64,000 nt of DNA. Source: Schistocerca nitens (lineage: Eukaryota > Arthropoda > Insecta > Orthoptera > Acrididae). Of this stretch, positions 1 to 10,589 are shown piece by piece; within the stretch, counting starts at the first letter, position 1, and the number at the start of each line of letters is the position of its first letter. Under the pieces are notes generated by a model that had not been told where the DNA came from, did no database searches, and saw only the letters and a program-made list of their open reading frames with translations. A program made the position numbers and the translations under genes. The stretch is taken from assembly GCF_023898315.1 (NCBI RefSeq), contig NC_064619.1:482463376-482527375 (forward strand), written 5' to 3'.

Positions 1-2107
1 ATGGTTTTTATTAACATTTATCATCGTTAAAGATAAGTGCTGAGAATATTGTGCACCAGTTGTCCAAAATGAGTTCTTAATGTTTGTATAGTAATGTTTG
101 TATACCATTAGGCAATGTCGAAGGTAGAAAGCAGGCATGGAAAATTGGCTCCAAAAGATTGATAATGGGATAATGCATCCCCGAAACATGTTGTGTTAAA
201 TAAATCTCTCATTTTCGACAATTGTTGCGTAGTGTTCTCGGTACTGATTCGTGATACAGTTGTACTCTGACAATGCAACAGATTAATAGCGACAGACGTT
301 ATAAAAATAGCTGTTTAGATTTCTGTAGGAGAAAGAAATAGTCACCACAAGCATTTGGCCAACAAGTAATGAGAAGGTGTAAGTCTAACGTTCCTGATCA
401 CAAGAACGTACCGAGGAAGACGTGGGTGCCGTTTATGCTGAGGCGCATCTGCGGAAATGAATGTGGAAGGGAAAAAGAAATAGAAACATGGGGGGCGGAG
501 ATGGGGGCGAAAGAGAAGGAGGAGAGAAAATTAAAAAGAAGAAGAAAAAGGGATGATTGCAAGGATTCTAAAATGGTAAGTGGTTAGAGATATGTGAATG
601 AGAATATCGATGTCATTTGGCTAATTAAGCTACGCTTCGAAATGTGCAGTGGCAGAGTAAATGTGCTATTGACAACACATTAGAGATGGACTTCATTACT
701 GGATTTTCATTCAGTTCACCTTCTCGGTTTTGCCAAGAATAACCTTTATTTCTACCATGAAACATAACATTTTATAAAAAATGGTTGTAAAAAACTCAAA
801 CTTCTAAAATCAACTCCTGTTGGCGTTTATTTATTAATTTTTTTAGTCCAGTGTTTGATAAGTAGGACTGTTGATGATTTTTGTTGCTAACCGGTTATCT
901 CATCACTCTTGTGGCTGATCTTGGTGCTAACTTCGAATTTAATTTAAAGAAGGAAATATATATCTGACCGTGTTGAGCAATAGTTCCGTAACACATACCT
1001 TTCGCTGGTACAGAGTCGTTTGTTTCAAGATTTCGGCAGCTAGACGGAGCCGCTCTCGTTATGCCAAGTGCGCGAACGCAACGAAAGGGTAAAGAGTATA
1101 TTTCCCGTTTGTTATTGTGATCGGCAAAGAAATAGTAAAAAAGGGTCACGTTATTGTTGTAAGCAATCCGACTTTCGACTATTTTTTCATGATTTCAATT
1201 ATATCACAAAAAAATATTATGCTGTCACCAATTACCATAGTTACACCTGTGCCTTCGGTTATTCCCATTCAGATGTTGCCTAGTCTTCCTAAGCTGTTCA
1301 GTGTTTTTGAGACTCTTTTCAAAGGATCCGGTTGATTTCCTGCCCAGTCCTTGTCCTATTCGACCTTGGACTGCATATGTAGTGACCTCCACGACGACAA
1401 TCTGTTAAACCTTAAGTGATGTCCCAAATGCGTAGTACTTTCTCACACTGTACTCTTATGGTTGTCATCTGCCGGATCTAGATGTTAAGTCCCGACGCCC
1501 TTCTTTGCTATTCGTGAGCAGAAGATGCTACGTTTCCCGCCTTGTCTGGAATGTTAAACCTCGAAATTTCAAGACTAAGTGTTTCCATATTACACTACTC
1601 CGTCATTAATGTTTCACATGATGCTTATGTGCGCTATTCTGTTATAATCGCACTTCCTTAAAAAATCTGTCTTAAATCGCGCAATACTTCTCTGTATCAT
1701 TTCTATCTGTTTCGCTAATCCAAGTTGGTGAAATCCCAGAGTGAAGAGTAACATCCGGCATTTGGGCAGTCTGAGACTGTTGTGAGAGCTTTCGTTCACG
1801 GAAGAACTACACTTCATTTACAGCCTACTTCAGAATATGTCTGATACCTGCCTTCTCCACAACTAGTTTTATATGGCCCTATCAATCAGGTTTGATTCCC
1901 GTTGTATTTGACGGTTGTGACTGCTTATACGGATTGTCCGGTGACAGAGTCATCAGTATCACGTAATTTCCATGCAATAGATTATGGCTGCTAACGTCGA
2001 GAACTAGTTCATCTACATACAGATAGATACTTTGCAAGCCACTATACGTTGCATGGCGTGGCTTTGCGTGGCAGTCTTCTGTCACAGCCTTGCAAATGAA
2101 AAGGATA
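1..2107. other. no gene recognised
   Basis: AT-leaning sequence with only short unconvincing ORFs. Around 150-210 there is a 'gaaacatgttgtgttaaataaat' type stretch that resembles the 3' end of degraded retroelements in these genomes, but it is too short to assign. Nothing else is recognised. Confidence 0.5.
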
Positions 2108-3520
2108 TACACTAATCAGCCAAAACATTAAGACCACTATCCACAGCGACGTTGGATGTCGCCTGGTGGTGTTGCGGGCACGTAACTCGGTAGCAAGAGT
2201 ATGTAAGCGGAGCAGACACGGCGGTTAACACCCTGGCGAAAATAGGGCTGAAAATGGGAAAATCCATAGAGATAAGAGGCTTTCACAAACAGCAGATTAT
2301 TATTACACAGAGCTTGTGAACGAGTATCTCGAAAACGGCGAAACTGGTCGAATGCTCACGTGTTACTCTCGTGAGCATCTACGGAAAGAGACAGAAGGAC
2401 ACTGAAACTACCACTAGACGCTAAATAGCTGGACGTCCACGACTCTTGACAGAACGTGGGGTTCGGAGGCTTGCATGCTCTATAAAATAGTTTAGATGGT
2501 GAACTGTGGCATCTCTGCCGAAACAGCACAGTGCTGGTGCACGCACAAGTGTTTCGGACCACACCGTTCATCGTAGTTTGTTGAACATGGAGCTCCGCAG
2601 CTGACCACCCTTACGTGTTAGCATGTTGACCCACGACATCGTCAGTTACGATTTCAGTGGGAACAGGACCATCGGGATTCGACCGTCGACCAATGGAAAC
2701 GTGTCGGCTCTTCGGTTAAATCACATTTTTGCTACACTGGGTCGATGGTCGTCTCGACAAACGCCGCCATCCAAGTGAACGGCAGCTCGAAACGTGCAAC
2801 ACACCACGGACGCATGTTGGTGAGGCAGTATTATCCGATGGGAGACGTTCTCCTGCGCTTGCGTGGGTCTTGTGGTCGTAATCAAAGACACGCCGACGAC
2901 TGCGACCCACCTGTATCTCTTCATCCTTGATGTTTCCCCCGCCGGCGATGTCATCTTTGGTTCAAAATGGTTCAAATGGCTCTGAGCACTATGGGACTTA
3001 ACATCTATGGTCATCAGTCCCCTAGAACTTAGAACTACTTAAACCTAACTAACCTAAGGACAGCACACAACACCCAGCCATCACGAGGCAGAGAAAATCC
3101 CTGACCCCGCCGGGAATCGAACCCGGGAACCCGGGCGTGGGAAGCGAGAACGCTACCGTACGACCACGAGATGCGGGCGATGTCATCTTTCAGCAGTGTA
3201 ATTGTCCGTGTCTGGGTGCGAGATCTGTGCTACAGTGGTTTGATGAGCATTATGATGAACTCAGCGTTGATGTCTCTGCGACAAAATTTGCCTGATATAA
3301 ATCGTATGGAAACGATCTGGGACGCTATCGGGCGCCATCACCGCGTACGCAAATTAGCGGCCACTTATTTACACGAATAACATGACCTGTGCGTAGACAT
3401 CTAATGCCACGTACCACCACAAACCCACCAACGAACTGTGGGATCCGTGATACGCAGAATCGGTAATGTATTTCGTACCAAAGACAAACAAGCAAGCTAT
3501 TAAGCAGGTGGTCATATTCG
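2108..3520 (+). mobile_element. Tc1-like transposon family C, copy 1 (decayed, SINE inside)
   Basis: Starts with a TACACTAATCAGCC terminus and ends in a decayed 'aagcaggtggtcat' terminus; the same family recurs inverted at 49515-50764. Plus-strand translation gives Tc1 transposase pieces: a 'DQWKRV' motif before the first catalytic block, then VSTNAAIQVNGSSKRATHH, and after the SINE IFQQCNCPC and NRMETIWDAIGRH. The second catalytic Asp (expected in FQQDN) is Cys here; the third catalytic Glu survives. Frameshifts and stops are frequent, so the copy is dead. A SINE interrupts it at 2959-3175. Confidence 0.75.
2959..3175 (-). repeat. SINE, Gly-like tRNA head with common body
   Basis: Minus-strand SINE. 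The head carries an A-box-like 'tcgtggtcttgcggtagc' and B-box 'gggttcgattcccgg' (both present as reverse complement), followed by the body shared with the other SINE type. It is flanked by a perfect 15-bp target-site duplication, ggcgatgtcatcttt, at 2944-2958 and 3176-3190. It was therefore inserted by target-primed retroposition into the older Tc1 copy. Confidence 0.9.
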
Positions 3521-3595
3521 GTACCGAATCAGATATAAGCAACATGGGTAGGAGGTCTCTTTGCAGTTTTTAGGAATAATGTTGCAGGATACGCA

Positions 3596-3794
3596 GCCGG
3601 CCGGGGTGGCCGAGCGATTCTAGTCGCTACAGTCTGGAACAGCGCGACCGCTACGGTCGCAAGTCCGAATCCTGCCTCGGGCGTGGATGTGTGTGATGTC
3701 CTTAGGTTAGTTAGGTTTAAGTAGTTCTAAGTTCCGGGGGACTGATGACCTCAGAAGTTAAGTCCCATAGTGCTCAGAGCTATTCGAACCATTT
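3596..3794 (+). repeat. SINE, Ser/Leu-like tRNA head with common body
   Basis: Begins gccggccggggtggccgagc (A-box region) and contains a degenerate B box ('aagtccgaatcct'), then the common body 'gatgtccttaggttagttag' through 'agtgctcagagc'. An 11-bp target-site duplication, caggatacgca, flanks it at 3585-3595 and 3795-3805. Confidence 0.9.
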
Positions 3795-3805
3795 CAGGAT
3801 ACGCA

Positions 3806-4460
3806 AGATGAAACTGTCACATAATGTCAGCCGGAGGACAACACATTCCATACAGTATTTAATTGAAAAATGGTGTCGTATCTACGAAGACACCCACAAT
3901 ACACTACTATGGCTTTATTAATGAAAGTGTAATGCCTGGAGAGACACAATATTTGTAAGACGAACTCCTCACCTCGTGACAGGTTTGCTTAGTAAGTGCG
4001 GTTGGAATTTTAAGAAAGACGTCTTGTATCATCTGAAGGGCCACTTTTTAAACGCCGGCAGTGTGTTGTTTGCAGGAGTTCTGAGAGAACTTGACAGCCA
4101 CATCCTCGCCCTTCCAACACTGGTAATACGCAATGGGCACCACGATATACCAAGGGGCATTACACGTATTCAGCCATATAAAGGAAATTGTTTTTTGACT
4201 AAATGAAACAGGAAGGTAGAACGTCAAGATACAGGTATGGGTGAACAGCGAGTAGGTACCGAACGAACTGATGGTTTTTATGAAAGTGCATGTAACTCAT
4301 GATGCAACAGAACAACATAAACCGTGTCAGATGGTGATAAAAATATGATCTAGATTAATTTTGTATTAAGGCATATTTATCATTAACAGTGCAAGTGAAC
4401 TATTGCTAATAATTTATTCATCGCTGCAAGCAATTCGTTTTAGTGCCGTAATTAGTGCTC
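3806..4460. other. no gene recognised
   Basis: Contains one 76-codon ORF (3976-4206) without recognisable motifs. No repeat family identified. Confidence 0.5.
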
Positions 4461-4475
4461 TTACACAGTAACAAT

Positions 4476-4680
4476 GGCTGGCTCTGAGCACTATGGGACT
4501 TAACATCTAAGGTCTTCAGTCCCCTAGAACTTAGAACTACTTAAACCTGACTAACCTAAGGACAGCACACAACACCCAGTCATCACGAGGCAGAGAAAAT
4601 CCCTGACCCCGCCGGGAATCGAACCCGGGAACCCGGGCGTGGGAAGCGAGAACGCTACCGCACGACCACGAGCTGCGGAC
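4476..4680 (-). repeat. SINE, Gly-like tRNA head with common body
   Basis: Same family as 2959-3175, 3' end first on this strand. Target-site duplication of 15 bp with one mismatch (ttacacagtaacaat / ttactcagtaacaat) at 4461-4475 and 4681-4695. The extreme 3' end is shortened ('ggctggctctgagc'). Confidence 0.9.
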
Positions 4681-4695
4681 TTACTCAGTAACAAT

Positions 4696-5440
4696 TGTGA
4701 CCATCAACGTAATCCCGCATTCTTTGCTTATTCCCCGTTTTGTTATATTCTATTAAGGACTGCCTGAGTATAACAGCCTATGATATTGACTATCAGTCCG
4801 AAACTCCATCATGTAAAGATTTCTTTAGAAGTTCCTATGACGTCTTTCTTTTTAAATTGTCGAAAATACACGAGTAAGTGCAGCTACATTACAAGAAATA
4901 TATGACGTTTCAAGAACAGAGTAAATGATGCGGAATCTAGTCTAATTGCTTTTCATCCCCTGTAAACTTTTCATGAAATCATAATAAAATTTTGTCTTCT
5001 CTACTTTGATGGAAACACTGCAAAAGAAATTATTGCTTTAGGTACATGTGTCGTGATTACTGGATTCTAATTTAAATTTTTAGCCTACTGGAAATAGGCC
5101 TATGTTTTACTTCAGTATAAAATTCGCACCTTTTTTGTCTCAAAGCTACCTGCAACACTGAAATTTGTAACGCACGTATGTTGAATACATTAAGAAAGAA
5201 AGGACGTCTCAATATTCTATTTGCTCTGATGACGGAAAATAGTTTCTGAACCGTACATTTACTCCCGAGTAAAATAAACATTTCCATCTTTAAATTAAAT
5301 TCGAAGTTAGCGCAAGCTCAGCCATCAGAATTGTGACACAACCAGCATAAAAATCAACAATTATAAGGGGATTAAAACAAATTAATTTATAAGTTGCTGG
5401 ATTTAAGGGATCAATGAGTTTTACATAACAATATTTACAC
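4696..5440. other. no gene recognised
   Basis: AT-rich; no recognisable coding or repeat signal. Confidence 0.5.
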
Positions 5441-6010
5441 TATAGAGGGTGTTTATAAATGATTATCTGGATTTTAACGCTTTATAATATTTATTACATT
5501 AAACTTACAGTTATAAATGATATGTCAAATGAAAGAGCAACTCAAACAGTTTTACCAATAACTTTATAAATGTTCACTACTGGCTTAGCGAAGTACGTGA
5601 TTGGTCGAACTTCACTGTACCCAAGCGCTGGATAGGCCGCAAGGGGCGCAATGACAAGGCTTGCTTTGCATGGCCTCCGCGTTCACCCGACCTTACGCCT
5701 AGCGATTTTCTCCTTTGGGGCTTCATCAAGGATCGTATGTATGTGCCTCCGCTATCAGCAGACCTCCCTGAATTAAGAAACCGGAATGAAGCAGCTGTTG
5801 CTACAATCACTGAAGACACACTTATCAACGTTTGGGAAGAACTCGGCTGTAGACTTGATGTGTGCCGTGTGACAAATGGTGCATTTATAAGGTTCTTGGT
5901 AAAACTGTTTGAGTTGCTCTTTCATTTGACATATCATTTATAACTGTAAGTTTAATATAATAAATATTATAAAACGTTAAAACACGATATTCATTTATAA
6001 ACACCCTGTA
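5441..6010 (+). mobile_element. mariner/Tc1-superfamily deletion derivative with ~115-bp TIRs
   Basis: The left end 'agggtgtttataaatgat' is mirrored at the right end 'attcatttataaacaccct'. The two arms pair for roughly 115 bp, extending through 'caaatgaaagagcaactcaaac' / 'gagttgctctttcatttg'. Between them only the C-terminal part of a DDE/D transposase remains on the plus strand: RWIGRKGRND, WPPRSPDLTPSDFLLWGF and VWEELGCRLDVCRV, typical of mariner-like transposases with a terminal catalytic Asp. The N-terminal DNA-binding part and the first two catalytic blocks are missing, so this is a non-autonomous internal-deletion copy. The termini look well preserved. Confidence 0.8.
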
Positions 6011-7074
6011 TTATGTGTCATGGTAGCCATAACAGCTATTTTCTGCAACATCGAGAAGGAGAAATGACTAGGAAACTTAATAATGAAGTCTGTCTCCACT
6101 GCCTTTTTAGTAGCGTATTGGCTTAGCGTATGGACTCTGCAAATGAACACTTCGAAGCACGGCTTCATCACCAAGGCTTCAACTGTTTATCGAAGAACCT
6201 CTATAAGGTATCAACAAGACAGAAATGTATATTTGAAGGAGGTTACAGTGGACACACAGTTAAACTTGCGATATTGTGATAGTACATACACTGAACTACG
6301 GAAAAATTTACACGGACTTGTTAGAAGTCACATTATATGTTTGAATATTAATGAATTCTATTATATATGACTTAGCAAAGAAGTAATTACACATGATGCT
6401 TAGAGTAGTATAAGAAGATATTGAGTTTTCAAAGGACACTAAAATATTCAAAGAACATCGAAAGCTGAATGGATTCAGTTACATGACACATGTACTCATT
6501 TATACTACACAAAAGTAAACAGCATGTGGAAATTAATTCTCTTAATGGACGCAATCTGCTTTGTTCTTTAATGCTTGTAGGGTCATTTTAACTGTATGTG
6601 TTTAATACTTTATTACGTCAAAGATCGTTTAAAAATTACAGTGTTCACATTACTGGTTTCAACAAGCGATTGCCACCTTCAGGTGTGATTAACTCGCTAA
6701 CAGGTTCCTCAATATCTATAAGAATTCCAGTTCAGCATTCTGAACATCATGTAGTATTATAAAAAATGCCAATGAATTATATATCATACCATCGCTTATT
6801 AAAAGAGATTGAGCGATCTTGAATGTAATAAATTATTATATAAAAATTTAAAAGGTTGCATGCTTCCGTTTGGCAATGAGTCAATTAAAAAAACTGTGTC
6901 TGCTAATATCTAGTGGAAATATCAAGTGGAAGTTAATTCAATACGCTATCATATACAACATAAATCAGCAAAATTCGTGGAAATGCTGTACATTTAAACA
7001 AAATTTCTTTATATTTTTCTGTAATTCTTTGTAAGTTTTGCCATAAATTCGCAAATTTCACTTAAGAACACACA
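6011..7074. other. no gene recognised
   Basis: AT-rich. At about 6645-6700 a 'tactggtttcaacaagcgattgcc...ttcaggtg' segment resembles the hairpin-like end motif found near several retroelements in this window. The 95-codon ORF at 6083-6370 has no recognisable motif. Confidence 0.45.
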
Positions 7075-7079
7075 ACATC

Positions 7080-7619
7080 TGTGGTGTCACCGCCAGACAC
7101 CACAATTGCTAGGTGGTAGCCTTTAAATCGTCTGCGGTCCGTTAGTATACGTCGGACCCGCGTGTCGCCACTATCAGTGATTGCAGACCGAGTGCCGCCA
7201 CACGACAGGTCTCGTCGAGAGAGAGTCCCTAGCACTCGCCCCAGTTGTACAGCCGACTTTGCTAGCGATGGTTCACTGTCTACTTACGCTCTTACGCTCT
7301 CGTTTGCAGAGACGACAGTTTAGCATAGCCTTCAGCTACGTCATTTGCTACGACCTAACAAGGCGCCATATTCTTCAAGAATGTATTATGAACAGATAAT
7401 ATTATGAATCATGTACCGTCAAGAGAGACGTTCATCATTAATGGATTAAAGTTAAGTATCAAACTAATTCCGTCCGCTTTCTGAATTCTAATTCCTTGTC
7501 ATGTTTCAGACCACACGTCAGTATAGTCCTTCTCTCCTCACGCCAGCCTGCGTGAGCTAAAACGCGTGCATTTCGGCCTCCATTCATAACACGGTGTTGG
7601 CTCTTCAGCCAACCCATCA
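7080..7619. mobile_element. solo LTR (540 bp) with 5-bp TSD
   Basis: Begins TGTGGTGTC and ends CCCATCA, the TG...CA boundaries of an LTR, flanked by ACATC at 7075-7079 and 7620-7624, a 5-bp duplication as made by LTR-retrotransposon integrases. No gag/pol sequence is adjacent, so this is a solo LTR left by LTR-LTR recombination. Right at the start there is a hairpin, tgtggtgtc-accgcca-gacaccaca (9-bp arms). I recall this LTR as common in locust genomes; orientation is not certain. Confidence 0.7.
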
Positions 7620-7899
7620 ACATCGACACACAGATAAGCGTTTCTGCGGTGCTTACATCGCAATAAAGGTCTTTCGATAATTATCTGAAGCCCTGGTGAT
7701 GAAACTCCGCTACGAAATGAAGATTGGCAAGTTAACACGCTACAGAAAAGACTAGACTGACTTTTTTATTACATTTCCTACGATAAGTTGTACCTCCGAT
7801 AAGATACTACGGCGGCAAATCATAAAGCACTGACTGTCGCCTCGAGAAAATAAAGTTAGGTAAATACGTTTTGATTACTGGAAGGCGCGTGTCTGCAGT

Positions 7900-8104
7900 T
7901 CAAAAAAATGGTTCAAATGGCTCTGAGCACTATGGGACTTAACTTCTGAGGTCATCAGTCCCCTAGAACTTCGAACTACTTAAACCTAACTAACCTAAGG
8001 ACATCACACACATCCATGCCCGAGGCAGGATTCGAACCTGCGATCGTAGCGGTCGTGCGGTTCCAGACTGTAGCGCCTAGAAACGCTCGGCCACACCGGC
8101 CGGC
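7900..8104 (-). repeat. SINE, Ser/Leu-like tRNA head with common body
   Basis: Near full-length minus-strand copy ending in ggccacaccggccgg, with B box (as complement) 'ggattcgaacctgcga'. Flanked by a perfect 14-bp duplication, cgcgtgtctgcagt, at 7886-7899 and 8105-8118. Confidence 0.92.
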
Positions 8105-8476
8105 CGCGTGTCTGCAGTCTGATGTAAAGCACCGTAGTGCGCTGCCAGCAGATTCGAAACAAAATGTCACAACTCCATCTCCTCTTTATTAATAGGCAGC
8201 GGCAATTTGTTCTGAACCCAGTAGCAGTGTGTTACAGTACTATGGCGCGGGGATTTCAGTACATAACGGAATTGCAGACACGTGCCTACAAAGAAACAAA
8301 ACTTAAGCCCGTACCTTTATTTTTGCAAGTTGATAAATTAAAACATATTGGCTACTACTCGTAAAAATTAGGAAGAAGGAACTTTTAACAGTATCGATCT
8401 GTAGTGGACACCGTGTCCCGAGCTCGACTCTCAGCAGAGCACACAGTGTGGCGCGGCCGCGGCAGGCGGTACTGAC

Positions 8477-8622
8477 CATGATGTCGACGGGGCTGCGCAG
8501 CGGGCCGGGTGCCGTGATGGACTCCGGGTCGTGCCGGCGGTACGTGAAGCCGTCGTACTCGCCCGGTCGCACCACCGCCCAGTCCCCGTTCAGGATGAAG
8601 CTGCCGTCCTGGCGGCGCAGGG
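8477..8622 (-). CDS. internal exon of an ADAMTS/papilin-family gene (spacer domain)
   Basis: A 146-nt GC-rich block, unlike the AT-rich flanks. On the minus strand it is preceded by a pyrimidine-rich stretch ending 'cctgttgcag' (acceptor) and followed by 'gtcagt' (donor). Reading starts with two bases completing a codon (probably GCC, Ala) and runs 48 open codons to a codon boundary. The peptide includes LRRQDGSFILNGDWAVV, RPGEYDGFTYRRH and ESITAPGPLRSPVDIM, which matches the pattern of the ADAMTS spacer-1 domain: 'LALR..DG.Y.LNG.W', then a 'PG.Y...G..F.Y.R' strand, then 'APGPL....V.V'. Spacer domains mediate matrix and substrate binding in secreted metalloproteases and related non-proteolytic proteins such as papilin, and this exon cannot tell these apart. 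No neighbouring exon was found, consistent with very large introns filled with transposons. Start and stop codons lie outside this exon. Confidence 0.75.
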
Positions 8623-8977
8623 CTGCAACAGGCGGGGGTACCGCACAGTGAGCAAGCTACGTCACACATGAACTCATCAGTCAGACTGGCACAGGGATTC
8701 GGATAACTCTACAATATAACTATAGGGTGGGCAATGGATGTGGAGCCCCTTTGTAAATGATAAAAAAAGGCTGCCAAACGGAAATTTAAGATCAAGTAGT
8801 ATGAGACGGGACAGAGTAAAAATCTGTGATGCTGTGCTACCAACATGGCGACCATTTGGGAACTCACCATCTAGGATGCAGCTCGAAATTTTCGAATGGA
8901 AAGGGTGGGGGGGGGGGGTGATGTTAGGGAGGGTGATGTGACTTATATAACAGATAGAGATTTACACTAAAAAAAAC
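8623..8977. other. probable intron sequence
   Basis: Sequence upstream (in gene direction) of the spacer exon. It contains a run of 10 G starting near 8909 and no recognisable coding or repeat element. Confidence 0.45.
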
Positions 8978-8985
8978 AATAGTAC

Positions 8986-9071
8986 AATATTGCTGAACAA
9001 TGGTTAGCCACAACCTGGAGGATGTTTCATATCAGCGCACACTCCGCTGCAGAGTGAAAATCTCATTCTGG
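8986..9071. repeat. short fragment of the foldback SINE family
   Basis: The segment 'ttcatatcagcgcacactcc...aaatctcattctgg' is identical in type to the right end of the element at 40905-41241, and 'ttagccacaacctggaggatgt' matches the part of that element just left of its inverted repeat arm. The 40-bp arm itself is absent. AATAGTAC occurs at 8978-8985 and 9072-9079 as a candidate 8-bp target duplication. Confidence 0.65.
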
Positions 9072-9201
9072 AATAGTACCTTTCATTTGTGCATCGCTTT
9101 ATCCATTCTGGAGCTATGTTGCAGTTTGTTCAGAATAAAGGAAAGGACTAGTGATAACACTTAAAGGATACAGGACGTGCCCGACGCAATGTCCGGCATG
9201 T

Positions 9202-10589
9202 TACACTACTGGCCATTAAAACTGCTACACCAAGAAGAAATGCAGATTATAAACGGTTATTTATTGGACAAAGATATTATACTAGAACTGACATGTGATT
9301 ACATTTTCACGCAGTTTGGGTGCATAGACCCTGAGAAATAGGTACCCAGAACAACCACCTCTGGCCGTAATAACGGCCTTGATACGCCTGGGCATTGAGT
9401 CAAATAGAGCTTGGATGGCGTGTACACGTACAGCTGCCCATGCAGCTTCAACACGATACCACAGTTCATCAAGAGTAGTCAATGGCTTACTGTGACGAGC
9501 CAGTTGCTCGGCCACCATTGACCACACGTTTTTATATGGGGAGAGATCTGGAGAATGTGCTGGCCAGGGCAGCAGTCGAACATTTTCTGTATCCAGAAAG
9601 GCCCGTACAGGACATGCAACACGCGGTCGTGCATTATCCTGCTAAAATGTAGGGTTTCGCAGGGATCGGATGAAGGGTAGAGCCACGGGTCGTAACACAT
9701 CTGAAATGTAACGTCCACTGTCCAAAGTGCCGTCAATGCGAACAAGAGGTAACCGAGACGTGTAACCAATGGCACCCCATACCATCACGCCGGGTGATAC
9801 GCCAGTATGGCAATGACGAATACACGCTTCCAACGTGTGTTCACCGCGATGTCGCCAAACAAGGATGCCACCAGCATGATGCTGTAAACAGAACCTGGAT
9901 TCATCCGAAAAAATGACGTTTTGCCATTCCGACACCATCGCAGGCGCTCCTGTCTGTGATGCAGCGACAATGGTAACCGCAGCCATGGTCTCTGAGCTGA
10001 TAGTCCATGCTGCTGCAAACGTCGTCTAACTGTTCGCGCAGATGGTTGTTTTCTTGCAAACGTCCCCATCTGTTGACTCAGGGATCGAGACGTGGCTGCA
10101 TGATCCGGTACAGCCATGCGGATAAGATGCCTGTCATCTCAACTGCTAATGATACGAGGCCGTTGGGATCCAGCACGGCGTCCGTATTACCCTCCTGAAC
10201 CCATCGATTCCATATTCTGCTAAAAGTCATTGGATCTCGAGCAACGCGAGCAGCAATGTCGCGATACTATAAACCGCAATCGCGATAGGCTACAATTCGA
10301 CCTTTATCAAAGTCGGAAACGTGATAGTACGCATTTCTCCTCCTTACACGAGGCATCACAACAACGTTTCACCAGGCAACGCCGGTCAAATGCTATTTGT
10401 GTATGAGAAATCGGTTGGAAACTTTCCTCATGTTAGCACGTTGTAGGTGTCGCCACCGGCGCCAACCTTTTGTGAATGCTCTGTAAAGCTAATCATTTGC
10501 ATATCACAGCATCTTCCTCCTGTAGGTTAAATTTCGCGTCTGTAGCACGTCATCTTCGTGGTATTGCAATTTTAATGGCCAGTAGTGTA
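9202..10589 (-). mobile_element. Tc1-like transposon family A, copy 1 (pseudogenised)
   Basis: Bounded by TACACTACTGGCCATTAAAA at 9202 and its complement ending at 10589, inserted at TA. The minus strand would encode a DD34E Tc1 transposase starting near 10356 (complement of 'cat' at 10354-10356), with the homeodomain-like N-terminus, then EWQNVIFSDESRFCLQHH (first catalytic Asp), PGVMVWGAIGYTSRLPLV, and a C-terminus VAEQLARHSKPLTTLDELWYRVEAAW. The frame is broken several times, including a deletion just before 'EWQNVIFSD', so no full protein is made. Confidence 0.9.
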
